Shown here: piece after piece, positions 1-13,800 of the stretch
How the letters are laid out: each line of letters begins with the position of its first letter
Numbering within the stretch: position 1 is the first letter of the stretch
Source of the DNA: Dasyornis broadbenti
Lineage: Eukaryota; Chordata; Aves; Passeriformes; Dasyornithidae
Direction of reading: 5' to 3'
Assembly: GCA_013397935.1 (NCBI GenBank)
Contig: VZRN01005376.1
Location: 204,070 to 268,069, forward strand
Length of the DNA: 64,000 nt
The notes under the pieces: model-generated
What the model saw: the letters and a program-made list of their open reading frames with translations, nothing else
Told to the model about the DNA's origin: nothing
The model's database searches: none
Translations under genes and position numbers: made by a program

Positions 1-1032
1 CTAGTATAAGGTCATAGAACTGATAAACAGTTGTTACACAGTTTTAAGAGTTTTTTACATACTTCATAAATTTTAAGTGAAAGAATGAACTTAAAATTTT
101 CCATTATGAACAGCTGTTCTTTTCTTTATTGATAAAATAATGACGTGCCTAAGTCCTCACATGGATCCATCGTAACTGCAGGATAAAAATCCATTTGAAA
201 GTGAGAAGATGAATTGCTGGGCACTTCTTGATAAGCCTGTAAGATCTGAAGTGCAATTTCAAAACCACAGTGAGCCTCATGCACTGCTGCCTGTGTGTGC
301 TTGCCTGTTCCAGCACAGCTTAAGGGATTTACTGGGGCCTATCTGCTTTGACACTGTAGTCCTCTTCTAGAATTTCTAATATCTTGTGTTAAAGCTCTGT
401 CTCCTGACAATCGTCAGGACAGCCTGTTGCCTCATCCAGAAATCATAAAAACTGATGATCCAAGTAGAAAGGCAAAATGAAAAGAAACATGGATTTTTCT
501 CCATGGATTTTCTACTTTGATTATTAAGAATGGAAATATTTTCATTTTTCTACATTGCCCACCGTCTGGTTTGGCTCTCAAGCTGCGAGACTTTTTTAAT
601 CTTTGGTTTGGCTTCTCCAAAACTTTGTCAGAAATATTCAGTTCTCCAAGTGCCCCTGTCACTTGTTCCAGTTACCTCTCTAGAGACCAACTCTGTAAAT
701 CTGTGGTGAGAAAAAATAGAAACCAATATTTATCCCTTTTGAAGCCTTTCAGACAAGGAAAATACCTTGTCTAGATAGTCTTCATAAATCATAGGGATTT
801 AAAGGAGACACACAGAAGAATATATTGATTTACAGTAATTGTCTTAAGATCCAAAGAAACAATATAAAAACAGAAGTGCAAGATAAACAGTTCAGATGAA
901 GACATTAATAACCTTGCTACTAAGCCACAGGTATTAGAGATGGCACCAGCAGCAGGTGCTTTTATCCTCTGGGTTATGTCCTTATCATTGTATTAAAACA
1001 GATTTTGGAGGTTAATTTGAAATTTTCAGATA
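1..1032. other. Noncoding stretch, nothing recognised
   Basis: AT-rich single-copy-looking DNA. Open frames at 432-662 (minus) and 517-774 (plus) overlap each other on opposite strands, are under 90 codons and show no family resemblance. I treat them as chance frames. No repeat, RNA gene or promoter-like patch stands out. Confidence 0.6.
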
Positions 1033-2140
1033 ATCATAGGATCACAGAAAGGCTATGGCTGAACAGATTGTGTGGAGGTCATCTGGTCCAAACCTCTGCT
1101 CACGCAGGGCTGCCTAAAGCAAGTTGCTCAGCACTGTGTACAGATGGCTTTTGAATACCTCCAGGAGGGAGAATCCACAACCTCGCTGGACAACTTGTTA
1201 CAGTGCTTGGTCACTCTTAGAGTAAAAAAATGTTTCCTGATATCAAGAGGGAACATGCTCTGTTTTAGTTAGTGCCTTTTGTTCTGGTACTGGTCACCAC
1301 TGGAAAGAGCCTGGCTCTATCTTCTCTGCACCCTCCCTTCAGCTGTTTGTGTGCATTGACTCTTTCTCCCTGAGCCTTCTCTTCTCCAGGCTGAGCAGCC
1401 CCAGCTCCATCACCCTTTCCTCACAGGAAAAATGATCCTTCATCATCTTTGTGGCCCTTTGCTGGACACACTCCAGTATATCCATGTCTCTCTTGTACTG
1501 GGAAGACCAGAACTGGATCAAGTACTCCAAGCGTGGACTCGCCAGTGCTGAACAGTAGGGAAGAATCAGCTCGCTTGACCTGCTGGTAACACTCCTTCTA
1601 ATGCAGCCTTAGTCTTCTCTGCACATTGCTGGGTCGTGTTCAACTTTGGTTCCAGCAGAGCTGCCAGGTCCTTGTCTGCCAAGCTGCTGTCCAGCCAGGT
1701 GGTCCCCAGAAAGAGCTGGTAATGACTGGGACTGCTCCTCTCAGGTGTAAGACTTTGCACTTCCCCTTGTTGAGCTTTGTGAGGTTTCTGGCAGCACGTT
1801 TCTCTAACCTGTTGAGGTCCTTCTGGATCAGGGCACAGCTCTGGTGTATCAGCATCTCCTCCCAGTTGGGTGTCATTAGCAAACTTGCTGAAGGAACTCT
1901 CTGTCCCATCACACAGATCAGTAATGAAGGTGTTGTATGGGACTGGATCCCAGGGATACACTGCTAGCCGCTGGCCTCCAATCAGACTTCATGCTGCTGA
2001 TCACCACTCTTTGGGCTCAGATGTTCTGCCATTTGTCACCTCACTGTCTGCTCATCCAGCCCAAACTGTGAGGATCTTATGGGGGACAGCATCACAAACC
2101 TTACTGAAGTCTGCTTATTCTGTCCGCTGATCTCAATTTT
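1033..2140 (-). mobile_element. CR1 LINE, 5'-truncated copy with broken reverse transcriptase
   Basis: The left edge reads as the reverse complement of a CR1 3' end (tcataggatcacagaa, followed by the ggtcatctggtccaa block), so the element lies on the minus strand with its 3' end near 1033. Read on the minus strand, 1961-1566 and 1530-1339 encode pieces of the CR1 reverse transcriptase C-terminal half. The first contains SKFANDTQLGG, corresponding to the family's FADDT box, and further on the SLADKDLAALLEPKLN block. The second contains the QRATKMMK and LGLLSLEKRRLR blocks. One aspartate of the FADD box is read as asparagine, and stops and frame changes separate the pieces, so the copy is dead. 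The upstream part (to about 2140) still matches the DFSKVCDAVPHKIL region. The 5' end of the element and all of ORF1 are missing, as is usual for CR1. The right border is uncertain by some tens of bases. Confidence 0.93.
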
Positions 2141-5100
2141 TGACCATTTCCTACTATTTATTGCTCCCTTCCCTTTTGATGCTAGCAACAAGCTAATGAA
2201 GACATTTTACCTGCTAGATGAAAATAGTTATGTGCTCTGCAGCAAGCTGAGCTTTAAGTCTGTATTTTCTCTTGCATTTTCAGTCAGTTGCAAATAAATG
2301 AGAATGGATGTTTCTACTATTTAAAAGTTACGAATAATAGCATAGCACAATATTTCCTATGTTTGGAATTTTCGTATTACATTCCATTTACTCTTCATTG
2401 TATTTTAACAGTCTGTATTAATAAAACTAACTTCTCACGAGCTGCTGGAGGAAGTAGAAAGGTGAAAGTTTTGGCAACAGAGATAGGGGCATTTCATCAG
2501 TTATCAAGTGTGGGAAGCTTGTAATGGAATAAGCACATGAATTGCGTATGTCTTGCTAAACCCGCCATTACTGACATTTATGAAGTCTGACATTAATTAA
2601 TCATCAGTGGGTGCAAAAACTGGAATTTCCCAATTGTTTATTCTATGGTTGCAGGCACATTGCAAACTCTAATTTTCAATTTTAATTTTTTTAGAGGGTC
2701 ATAACCTTCTACAAGGAGAAAACTGGGTAAATAACTTTCTCTACAAGGAGAAAACTTGTTAAATTTGTCAGTTTTGCAAGAGTGAACCCAGCCCTGCCTA
2801 TAAAAAATTATAAAAGTATATAGCATTTTCCTTGGGAAGATTTCATAACCTGAAGGAAAATCAGAAGAAAAACAATTTTTCTTCTGGCAGAGAAATACAT
2901 TTTAACTTGCTAATTCTCATACTTAAGAATTATAAGGAAAATTAGGACATGTATCAAATCAGTGGATTACAAAAAACTAAGAGAGGAGGGAAGATCTTCA
3001 TAAAAATCAGAAAATAAAAAGCCCTTAATAACAAACATTTTCAGGAAGTCTTCTTTTCAAGCTGTAAATAGGAACTACCCAAACTATCCAAAATGAAGAA
3101 ATCTGGATCCAACCACTACATGTCACTTCCACAAACAGTATTTTCTATATCTGTATATATCTATACAAGATATACATAGCTCTAATTTAAGAATACTGAC
3201 ATTGCTTAATAATATGTAATTTATTCTGAAACCTCATCTAATCTGTATGTTCTGGATTAGGTCATCATCTATATGTGTTAAAACTTGGCAAATTTACCTA
3301 AATAGTTATATTACAAGCAGAGGAAAGCCAAAATGTTGCAGATGAACTCTAAATTCTCATTTTGGCTGTGTTATATGTCAGGTAACAGTCTTGTTACAGA
3401 AGTAATTGAGATCAATATGTCTGGAATAAAAGTGCTTTGCACTGCATCTCCATGGAACTGAAGAGTTTCTATTCTTCTGATTTTATAACAACATTTATAT
3501 GAATGGTGTTGAAAAAGTCATGAGTCTCAATCCAATAAAGACAGGAATGATTCTGTAAATTCTATGTTAGCAATGTAATATAAACAGCAATAGCTTTCAG
3601 AAGAGGGAGCAAAGGGAAAGTATATTGACACCACTGCTCGTTTTATTGAGCATTATATAGGTGGCAAAGTAATGTCAATATATGTGAGAAACATAAGTAT
3701 AGTCCTTGTCCTCAAGCGCTCACAGTCCAACATCCTCACTCTGCTGTACTGCTCCTGGATGCCCTGGGAAAATCATGGTTGCTTGTATCCTTTGAGGAAG
3801 GGGAAGAGGGGGCTGCAAAAACAGGAGCCATAGAAACCTGCAAAAGACAGGAAGGTGAAAGAAGAGTAGCAGGTGGAAAGGACAAAGTGAGAATGCCTGA
3901 CAGGACTGTCAGACAGTCACCAGTGTCATGAAAGAACCTGTGTGAGGAAGAGGGAAAGAAAACAGCAAAGCAAAAATGATGTAGTGGAGGAGTAAGGACA
4001 GAAAGGGAGATGGCAAGGCAGAGCCTGAACATCAGAAATAGTGTACAAAAATTACCCATCTCTGAGCAGACTATTGCACAGGCACGCATATATACCCTTG
4101 TAGATCTACATTTCTGGAGAAACTGATTGGATTGTTTCTTACTAAGTTGGCTTGTCTAATTAGAAATAATAGGCCAGATTGATTAGCCTTTCCAAAAACA
4201 AGGCAAAAACAAGGATCATTTTTCCTCATTAAAATCTTGTGTATTTCCTTTTGAGAAACAGTAGACCTTCTGTGCTATCTTTGCAAGATATTTGTTAGTC
4301 TTGTACACTTTGCCATTCTATTAAAAATCTGTGCATCTTCAATAAAGCTTAAAAAAATCTGCAAGCCATTTTTCACTTTCAGCTTCCATCTCATAAGGAC
4401 TGGAGCCAGGACTGAGAGGAGGGAGGGGTGTTTTTGCACAAAGAAAAGGGCTCTTCCATTGGTACCCAGGATTTAGACAACAAAAAGATGCCCCGTCCAG
4501 GAGGACAAGATAGCAAAGGAGGAGAGAAACACAATTCTAGGCTCAGGGGAGGCAGGGTCTGGGGGAGGAGAAGTCTCTAACTAGCTGTTTTGAAGGACCT
4601 GGAGGGAAAAGGCACACAAGACCCACAGACATGGGGATTTTGAGAAAGCAACAAAGAGCTGAAGATTGAAAGGTTTGCTAGGGCTCTGAGCACTGTGACT
4701 TTGAGGCAAGGAGGACTTGCGAGCTGAGCAGATGTGTCTAAGACTGAGAGAGCAGTGGCTGCCCCTCCACGCAGTGGAAGTGGTTATGGAGACATATTAA
4801 TGTCCTAGAAAATTAAGAGGAAGGAAAAACACAGAGGCTGCCAGTACTTGAGCACACAGTCTAGGATGAACAGCTTGGGTGGTTTCTGGGTCTCAACTGG
4901 GCTTGGGATAATAAAATTTTAGCTGCAGGGGCTGGAGGAGACTGAGTGTGAAGGACACAGCAATAAATACCTGAGAGAAGCTGTGGTCAAAAAGGGAGTC
5001 ACAAATAGATTTTATCTTGCTCTGTTTTTTAATTTAAGCCCTAAACGGCCCAGTCTTGCTTTTGGCACTTTCATCCTTTATTGGAATTCATCCTTACAAT

Positions 5101-5685
5101 ACAGGGTTTTTCTCTGGATTAGAATGATACTGTAAGCAGTATTACCTTAGCTCCTTAACTGGTCTCTGAAGAAAATAGTTCCTTAGCATATGTATTGAGA
5201 TATTTCAATATTTTTTACATTTTTTTCTATCCATTTGATGATGATCACTTCTATTTTGAGCGTAGAGATACTTCAGGGAAAGAAACCTTGTGGTTATAAA
5301 ATAATGGAACTGAAGCCCTTGTTTAGATGGTTAGCATGTAAGATAGATAGAACTACAATAACACTTATTTGACAATATTAACACCAAATTTAATTGAGGA
5401 GGATGAACTCAGGGTCTTTGTAGTTCTGAGCACATGCACTAGGAGAATTAGTTTATAGTTATGGTTTGTCTTTATTTTTATATCAGACTTTTTTCCTTTC
5501 TTCAGGAGTGAGTCAACTTAAGCAAAATTTCTTAATCTTATAAAATATAGCAGGAATGATAAACCTACAAAATTTCCACTTCTAAAATCCCCAAATCCCA
5601 GTGATAATCACAGATGAAAGACTTCTGTGGTTATGGGTGGTGTATGACAGGTCTCTGCAAAGATGCAGAGATCTCTCCCCAGAGT
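2141..5685. other. Noncoding stretch; purine-rich section
   Basis: No gene is recognised. The section from about 4380 to 4760 is strongly purine-rich (repeated gga/gag runs) and relatively GC-rich. The minus-strand open frame at 3736-4089 (117 codons) is rich in S, P and F and is the opposite strand of a purine-rich section, so I read it as a composition artefact. The remainder is AT-rich with no repeat that I can name. Confidence 0.55.
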
Positions 5686-6220
5686 TCGGGTGTACATGTC
5701 CCGCGGCTGATACCCCGATTGTACGGAGAAAAATATCCAGCCAAACTTGTAACGAAGAGAAGAAAATCTAGTAGTGCCTCTTAAATCTCGCTTTTTGTTG
5801 GTCTGTGTGTAGATGAAACCCGGGAGCAGAATTTCGCAGCTTTTCCCTCCTTTCCGAGCGCCAGCCCAAGCCCTCTAGTGGTGCGAGCGAGCGGAGCCTG
5901 GTGCCGGGAGCGGTCTCCATCAGAGTAGCTGATTGAGCACGGCAGGAGCCTGGCAGAAGCAGGCAAACAAGGGAACTACCTCCGTGCTTGATTGCAAGCT
6001 GCTTGCGGCTACAACTGGGGGGAGCAATGGTTTCCAGAGGAATCTTCTCCTTCCACGCTTGGAGTACCCTCGTCTGGCGGCTGCGACACATCCTCTGCCC
6101 CTCTCTCCAGGCTCAGCATTTCCTACCAAACCAAGCTGGGGTGCAGCCGCAGGGCTTTTCCCCTCCGAAGTGCTAAATAGCTGTCAAGGGTGGAAGCTGC
6201 TGTTCCACAGGTCGCTAGTC
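5686..6220. promoter_or_regulatory. Weak CpG-enriched patch, possible orphan promoter or first exon
   Basis: By hand count this 535-base stretch holds about 26 CpG dinucleotides, against very few in the flanking kilobases, and it is not a recognised repeat. A bird genome keeps CpG mainly in promoters, young repeats and GC-rich exons, so a promoter or first exon is a reasonable reading. Open frames run on both strands (5933-6340 plus, 6091-5768 minus), which is common in CpG-rich DNA. None resembles a known protein. A possible splice donor on the minus strand (GGAG|GTAGTT, near 5978) is only moderate, and I see no strong donor on the plus strand. The direction of any transcript is undecided. 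Confidence 0.35.
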
Positions 6221-9200
6221 CTCACTGAGCCATGGCTTTCACAAGCCCTGCAGCCTCTAAATGACCCACACGGGATGCTGGGGAGCCTCCTTGGCGAGCT
6301 GGGAAAGGAACAACGGAAAAAGATGGGTCTTGTAACCTGAAGTGGGCCATTTGAGTTCTCCCAAGTCTCAATGATTTCTGGTGGAATTCTGTAAATTTTG
6401 GTAAATCATTCCAACCTTTTTTCACTGGAGATTTCTTCCCTAATTAGCAACACTAGTAACCTTCTCCTAGCATCTTATTGTAACCGTTTAAAGGCGTGAC
6501 TTTTTCTCTAAATATATTCATTGAAGGAATGGTGCAAAAAATGTGAGAACATCTATTTACATAAACATGGGTAGCAACACTTTTCTGTGATGATCTGGAA
6601 ACCCTACTGCAAGTCAGGGAGTCTCGAGCAGAAGGACAACCATGTGATTCCCAGGATCAGACCCACCACACAGATAGCAAATTGTGAACAAAAGTAATAA
6701 GAATAATAATAAAAAATAGAACAAGTCTCACTTGAGACAGGCTGGTATGTTTACAGAAATTACTCATTGAAGCATTGTAAATAACAGCAAATTTGGAAAA
6801 ATTTCGGATCAGGGAAAGATGCTAATACATATAAAACTTCTTTTTATTTTTTTCCTGTCTGTAATTAATTTGTTCAGCTTTATTAAGTAAAGCTTCTACA
6901 TGCTGGTGGAAAGCCTGGTTGCATCCTATTTTAAAGGTACCCTGGAAAATTCTGAGAAACATGGCTGAGAGCATTGAAATGTCTATCATAATAAACTGTC
7001 CTTGCCACAGCAGGTGTAGGGACCGATGGCTCTTACACCAGCAAAAATCAGAAATAACTCCTCCTACAGAGGGGAATGACAGTGGTCAGGGAATCTGTGA
7101 GGGAGGAGAATGAGGACAAGTGAATTCAGATCCCAGTGGGGGGCTGCAGTGGACAGCATCCCTTGATGCCCCCATGGCCTCGCTCTCCGGGTGACATTGC
7201 TGCAAGCCTGGCTCTGCCCCGTGGTTCTGGCTGAGCCAGAGCGTCACAGAGAGTGAGGAGATTAAACCCCAGCACGTATTCCAGATGGGATCTCCAACTG
7301 CCAGGTCAAATAGTCTCCCTAGATGAGAAAAAACACGGGGTGTTTTTAGATTTTCCTGTGAACATGATTGAGTTTAAATAGGCTCATCTGCACCTGATTA
7401 AAAAAACAAACAAAACAAAAGCCTTGGTTTGGCATAGCAAAAAGAAGGCTGTAGTTTAAAAAAAGTGTGCTGTGATTTCTCTATATGAAAATGAACAGAT
7501 CTGTACTTGAAACTGGGCTGAATGCATTGTTTCCTGAAATAATGAGCTTGGCTTATTTCTTCTGCTTTTGCACAAGTGTAAATCTTTTTTCAGTGCAAGC
7601 AAACTTCAGGGGTTTTTCATTTTTTATTGAGTTTAGAGTTATCTTTAATTTTAGCTGCCAAGATTATGGATTTTCCATGCTTATATTTTAAATATATTTT
7701 CTCTCTTTTTTTCCCCCATTAATTTAATGAAAACTGATTATTATCCAATATCTACCTACCTAACGACAGTTTCTGTCATTAAACCAAGAAACAGTAAGTT
7801 CTAAGATCTACATAAAGAAAACCGTTATCATATAAAAACAAATTAAAGGCCAAAAGACAATTTGTAGAGGAGGAGAAAATATATAGATAAGTATATCCTA
7901 TTAGTAGGAAAGTGCTGTGTTAGAAATCTGTTAGAAATTATGTGATGTAACAAAAAACACCACAGTCCTTTCAGAATTTTAATATGTGTGTTTAATCAAT
8001 ATCAACAAGAAACATTTAGAATATGTTTTGAGTGAAGAATATTCTTCTACTTGGAGATACATGTGTGTGTGCATGTGTGTATATATATGTTACAGTTCTA
8101 TTTCAATTTCTTACGTGAAGACATAAGGTTAGTCTGGATACTTTCCAAGTGTGCAATCTATAGCTTTAAAATGAACTTCAGTGCAGCTATGCTCTGTTGA
8201 ACTTTATGACTTCATTAAACACTGCATCATTACAGTGGTCATGAGTGGTTCATGTCATTGAATTTCACGCCTTCCTTTTCCTCCTATAAGACTAAGCAAA
8301 CAGAAACTGAATATATGAGGCAGATGGTTTGGAAAGAGACAAACACTTCAATTTACAAGTGATTTTGGGCCTCTAAGATCCCTTTTTTTGTTGTTTTCAT
8401 GGCAAGGAATTCATCTGACAGCGACATTGAACTATTTGCCAAATAAAGAAGTTAAACAACACAGTAGTGTAACTACTATCTGCTGTGTTGGGTCATCTCA
8501 TCCCAAAGGGTCCCCAGGCAAACAGCAGCAACATTCCATGAGTCACAAGCATGAACTGCTACTGGGCAGTGGAAAGTGACTGAGGCAAAAATGGAAATAC
8601 CTGAGCATCCAGATCTGTCACTGCCTTTCACTGTGGTTTTCGAAATTCTGGCTGACAGCAACAGGCCAGATTCCTAGGAGTGACTTTTTTTGCCTCGTTG
8701 CCTTTTTGGAGTTGTAAATCCAAAAAGCAGATGTAAAAAACCCTTTGCTTGGCTTGAATGCACCACCCAGGGTCCTCCACCCAGGAGGGGCAGCCTTGGC
8801 CGGGCTGCCCAGCTCATCCGTCACACTCTCCCTCCACCCATGCTCAATCCCAAAGGCAAAAGATGAGCCCCACATGGCAAATTCTCTACTGGAAAGCACT
8901 TTTCTGTTAAACAGAGCTGGACATCATGGTTCCCATTGGATGTGAGACTACCCTGCTGTGCTCTGGTAGGAGGATCTCTGTCTGCTGCAGAATGTTCCCT
9001 CATGGATCAGGATACTTGGCCCATGCTGGGCATACAGTTATTCTGCTCCTTTGCCCCACTGGACATTTAAAGATACCAGCAAGGTCTTGCCTAATACATT
9101 AGTGATGGCAACTAGCCTTCTTCAATAGGAGAAAACAAAAATCAATATTTTATAGCATGGTGATTAGGGCAGCCTTTTGGAGTTGAAAGAGATTTTTGCT

Positions 9201-10649
9201 CCAATTCTTCTAGGTGAAGAAAAATGTTGTATTTTGTGACCTTTGCCTCAGCTACAGCCAGCCAGCAGGCACGCTGCTCCTTGGGTGCTCAAATGTACAT
9301 GGTTGTCTGGGTTTACAGCCAAGTTCCAGCTCAGCTCCGTTTGTAGAATCTATACTAGGAGGGAACTTTCCTCCATGTGAATAAATTACCTAAATGTGTG
9401 TGTGCGGTGCTCTGTGGATACCCTTCTGGCTTCTCTCTTCTAAGACACAATTAACTTCGTAGAAGTGAAAGATAAAACAAGTGCACAAACCACTCTGATT
9501 TGCCAGCCATGTCCAAGCAAACAACTTTGCTTTGAGTAAAGACATATAATTAAACAAATCGATACAGAGGTGCTGTGTAATTGTTTTCCTGGCATGTGCT
9601 GTTATTCACTGTCATGTCATATAGGCACACTAAGAACAAAAGGAATTAAATTTAAAAAAACCCTATGCTATTTCATTTTTTTATTGCATGGAGAGAAAAT
9701 GAAATCTAGAGGAAGTGGGTGTCTTGAAAAAGGAGGAGGAATATAAAAATCTGTGTGTCTGCCTCTGAACCACAGAAATAATGTTTGAATTAGATTTATT
9801 CTCTGCCATTCAGAAGGAGAGATGGAAGAAAAGATTAGATTATTTAATTGTGCTTTAGTGTACATATTTCAGAAGTCATGAGATAGGGCTTCAATAGATA
9901 GGAAGAAACAATCCAGAAAAAAAATCCCGACATTGACTCAATTACAGTCTTCACCAGGATATAATAGTGATGTTCAAAGTGTGGTGACTCCCCTTATATC
10001 AGGGGAAATCTTTTCTGGAAATTAATGAGACCTGAAGAACCCTAGTGCATAAATTAGACTATGTGAAAGGCATCCTGTTCTGCTAATCAGTGTAAGTGTG
10101 GGAGATGTAGTTAGGAAAAGGAGTTGTGAAATACCTGATGATACCCCAAAGGATACTTTAAAGAGCACTATTATAGTTCAAAACCTGGAAAAGGAAATTA
10201 ACCTGATGAGATCACAAGTTAAGAAAAAGCTTCAGTCCATTTAAAATTTTTCACTTTTTTTCCCCCAGTGTTGTCCCTTCATCAGAGAAATAAGCCTTTT
10301 TTAAAAATGAGAATCTGAGTTAATATGTTAAGACAAATCTCTGCACCCTCCATCCCAAAGAAACTAAAGGATAGGGAGTAACCTCCTGAAAATGGTGTTT
10401 AGGAAACCTTTCTCAAGAGTGAAAAATTCTCCAATAAATTTCTGTAATTCTTGGAGCAAAGTGTTACAGCTGTAGCAAAGAGCTTCTATTTCCTTCTCTG
10501 AATCATTGCATGTTGGATATTGCTTTTAGTTATGCTGGAAATTCCAGTGTGATTCTGTGACTATGAAATTGAAGTGTTTATCTCAGTGGCCAATCTAAGC
10601 AGCTTGGACTGAGGCTATGGGATCTCCTGGGCAGGAGGAAGGAGGATTG
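6221..10649. other. Noncoding stretch with minor low-complexity DNA
   Basis: No coding or RNA gene recognised. A local GC-rich spot lies at about 8755-8840, with short frames on both strands that match nothing known. Short A-rich runs occur at 7400-7425 and T-rich runs at 6840-6855. The rest is AT-rich and featureless to my reading. Confidence 0.55.
8061..8090. repeat. Imperfect (TG)n/(TA)n microsatellite
   Basis: Thirty bases of alternating purine and pyrimidine: two short TG runs split by a CA, followed by a short TA run. Such tracts are length-polymorphic. No function is implied. Confidence 0.85.
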
Positions 10650-10816
10650 TCTCTTTGGGATTGTGTCTTTGTCTCTGCCTCCCTCCTTCTCTCCCTTATA
10701 TCTGTCCCTCACTCTCTCCTACTTTCTTTCTTTCCTCTTCCTCCTTGTGCTTGACCCCTTCTCTCTCCCTTCACCACTTTTTTGTTTTCTTTTTCTTTTT
10801 TTTTTTTTTTTTAATC
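10650..10816. repeat. Long pyrimidine-rich tract ending in oligo-T
   Basis: About 165 bases of almost pure C and T on the plus strand, beginning with ctc/ctt repeats and ending in a run of about 16 T at 10797-10812. It explains the low-complexity frames on both strands here (plus 10663-10959, rich in S, L and F; minus 10916-10719, rich in K, R and E). Those frames should not be taken as genes. Homopyrimidine tracts of this length can adopt triplex structure and are often variable in length. Confidence 0.85.
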
Positions 10817-13800
10817 CTAAAACAAATCTAACTTCTTCAAAGCAAAGGGAAGAAGCAAAAGTCAGACCTGTCAACTTCCCTGTCCGTCTCAGCCTACTTT
10901 GGAGTATGGTTGCCACAGCTCACACTAAATGTGCCCAGTCCATCTCATCTTCCCATTAGCTCCAAGCAGTTTTTATTCTCTTGTGATGCTCTGCCAAATG
11001 TAACACAGGCTGATATGCTCCGGGCTTGGGCACAGGTTCCAAAGGATGGAAAAATACCTCTCTGTGGAAGAAAAGGACTATAAATAAGTGTTCCTGGTGA
11101 TCTAATATCAAATGGCAATGATCCATTTGTTGTTTTCAAATCTGACTATTGGAGGACTTTGTGGAGGGATGGGGAATGGCAGGAGAAAATGCCTGTCAAG
11201 TAGTCTGAGCTCTAAAGCAATGTGCTGCTTCCATCGATTTCATCACTTGCTTTGGGTCCACACACTTCATGCAAATAAGAGAGGCATGCTGGAAGCCAGC
11301 CAACAGGAGAACATGGCATTTACTAATTTATGCTTTGATGCTTAATTTTAGCTGGCATGATGTAGTTTCATTGATTTTAGTGAGGCTGCTCCGTGCCAAA
11401 AGTTGAGCACATCTGTGGGACTGAGATTTTGTCAGAATATTAATCCAGAAAGACCCTTGAAACCTCAAATCATTCTCTAGAGCATGTGATTTGTGAAAAC
11501 CAACCTTCTACGACTTTTGAAAGCAAAAAATTTCAGAAAAAGAAGTGAAATTAGCCTTTCTCATTTACAACTTGTTTTTTGTGTACAATCCTTATTACAG
11601 CAGATTACTGCCTTGCAAAGAACTATATAATTAGCTTTTTTTCCTCAATTAGGAGATTGTAAGGTTGCCAAAGAAAACATATTTTGAATGTATCTTTTAT
11701 CACATGATCAAAGATCACATATATCTTTGTCTATAATGAGAAGCTCATGTGCTAATGTTCTGTAGTGGTCCAAAACTTACAACTGCAAAAACCTTTGATG
11801 TATCACTAATTGGTTTTAGCACCATAGATTAGGTGCTGAAATCAGTAGGCAAGAAATTGTGAGTAGTAGGTGGAGAAGGGATAATTCTGATTCTCACCAT
11901 ATGCTTTGAGAAATTTAAATCATTACAGCATAAGTAGAAAAAGAAGGCATAACTTGTTGCTTTTTTATTTTTAAGAGAATCTCATAGATTAGCTGTATGA
12001 TCCAAAAATATGCTTTGTTCTAAATCATTAAAAAATCTCAATTTCACAGTTTTTATTCTTGTAGAAACAACATCCATCTCGCCTGCAATGTGCTGAGGAT
12101 TCTAACACCTAATGTGTGGTGAAGAATGTAGTAACAGGGGAAATATATCTGCATAACACACGAAAAGTGCCAAACCTTTAATTAATTTCAGACACTATGT
12201 CGCAAAATAGCAAGCTCTAACTATAGACTTCATCTACACCACACAGAAACAGGAAAAGGAGGCAAGTGATGTTGATGACGGGTCTTACGATGGTGGTGCA
12301 TATTACATCCTTGATAGCTTCTTGGTTATAAGGACTTGTTATTTAATCAGTAAGGAAAATAACTGGTGGCATAGCCTAAGGATTATTGCAAGCTGGGAAG
12401 ACAGAGGTCTATTCTGCATTGAAAGCTACATGGCTGCTCTACACAGAGGAAGCTGCAGAGGCATACTGCAGCAGACATTGTCTTTGTCTTTGAAATATAC
12501 TCAAGTGCTCAGTGGTTGGGGGTTTTTTAAAGAAAATTGAGTGTTTTGAATCATCCTACACAAGCGTGTACACACTGTCTTCCAGTGGGCCTTGTTACCC
12601 ATTTATAATCAAAACTCAAATTTTTATGTTCACATCAAAGGTATGGTAAACATTTTATCTCCATACTTCTTAACTAAAAAAGCAACTGGACAAACAAACA
12701 AAACAAAGCTCCCAAAAAACACAAAACCAAACCCCACCAAAATGTAACCCTAAAAGAAACAACAATTCAGGAACCTTTTTGCTCTGCACTGCCACAGTGT
12801 ATTTATTTAAACCATCAATATTGGTTTGAGCTTTTAATATTTAGCTTAACTTTGCAAGTTAATCTCCCTTACTTTCAAGGAGAGTTTTGGGGGTTTTTTT
12901 GTGTGTGCACATGTGAAAGTTGAGACACAGAGCTTTTTAATATTTATTATAATTGCTTTTTTTTTGAATGGCATGTTCAATCCAAGAACCACTCATTGTT
13001 GGAAGATCATCTAAAGTAGATCAGGACTCCTACCATTCATTCCAAGGATTTTCTCCCTATTGAAAATAGAGGTTGAAAATGATTGCAAATGTACATTAAA
13101 CCAAGGTGTCAGCCCCTTTGTATTCCTAGAGCAGTAATAAATGCTCATCAGTAATGAGAATTTGGTCCACCATTTACAATTGACAGTACTATTCAAAGTG
13201 TCACTCAGGACTTTCAGCTTAATTCTTTATAATAAACATTATTTTTAATGTTACTGTAAAAGAACAATAAAGGTAAGACAAAATACACAACATTGCTGCA
13301 TATTTCCCTTGAAAGTGAACAACAGGGTGTCCTCTTTTGATGGCAGGGTGAAAGCTGATGGCAACAGAGATATGGATCCTTTTGGCCTTGATTCAAATGC
13401 TCCCTACTGACTTTGACAGTGTCCTGAAAGTGCTGTTTCCTTACTTCAGTGTAGTTCACTAATTTGGTGTAAGACCTTCATGCATTTTTCACGTACATTT
13501 TTACCCAGTTGATCATCTTCCTTTAATCTCAGTAGCAGAGCAGCACACTCTTACATCAAACAAATCTTCTTGAAAGTAACTTTTCATCATCATTACTCTC
13601 CTTACATGTATTCATTAAAAACATATTGCCTTCTTCTCCCTTCCCCCTGCCCCCACTTTCTTAAATACACACTTATCAGATAAAAATATTGGTGACTTTG
13701 TGTGAGACAAGGTCAATATTGTTAGAAGACAGGCAATTTTTTTGCACAACAATGATTGCAGTATCTTACAGATCACTTGTAAACCGTTGAGTTTCTCTTG

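Noticed and set aside
3690..3730. agtccttgtcctcaagcgctcacagtccaac, resembling a fragment of an ancient SINE or LINE.
   Set aside because: The match is only about 30 bases long with no further similarity on either side.
10663..10959. Plus-strand frame rich in S, L and F, and its minus-strand counterpart rich in K, R and E.
   Set aside because: Both are direct translations of the pyrimidine tract.
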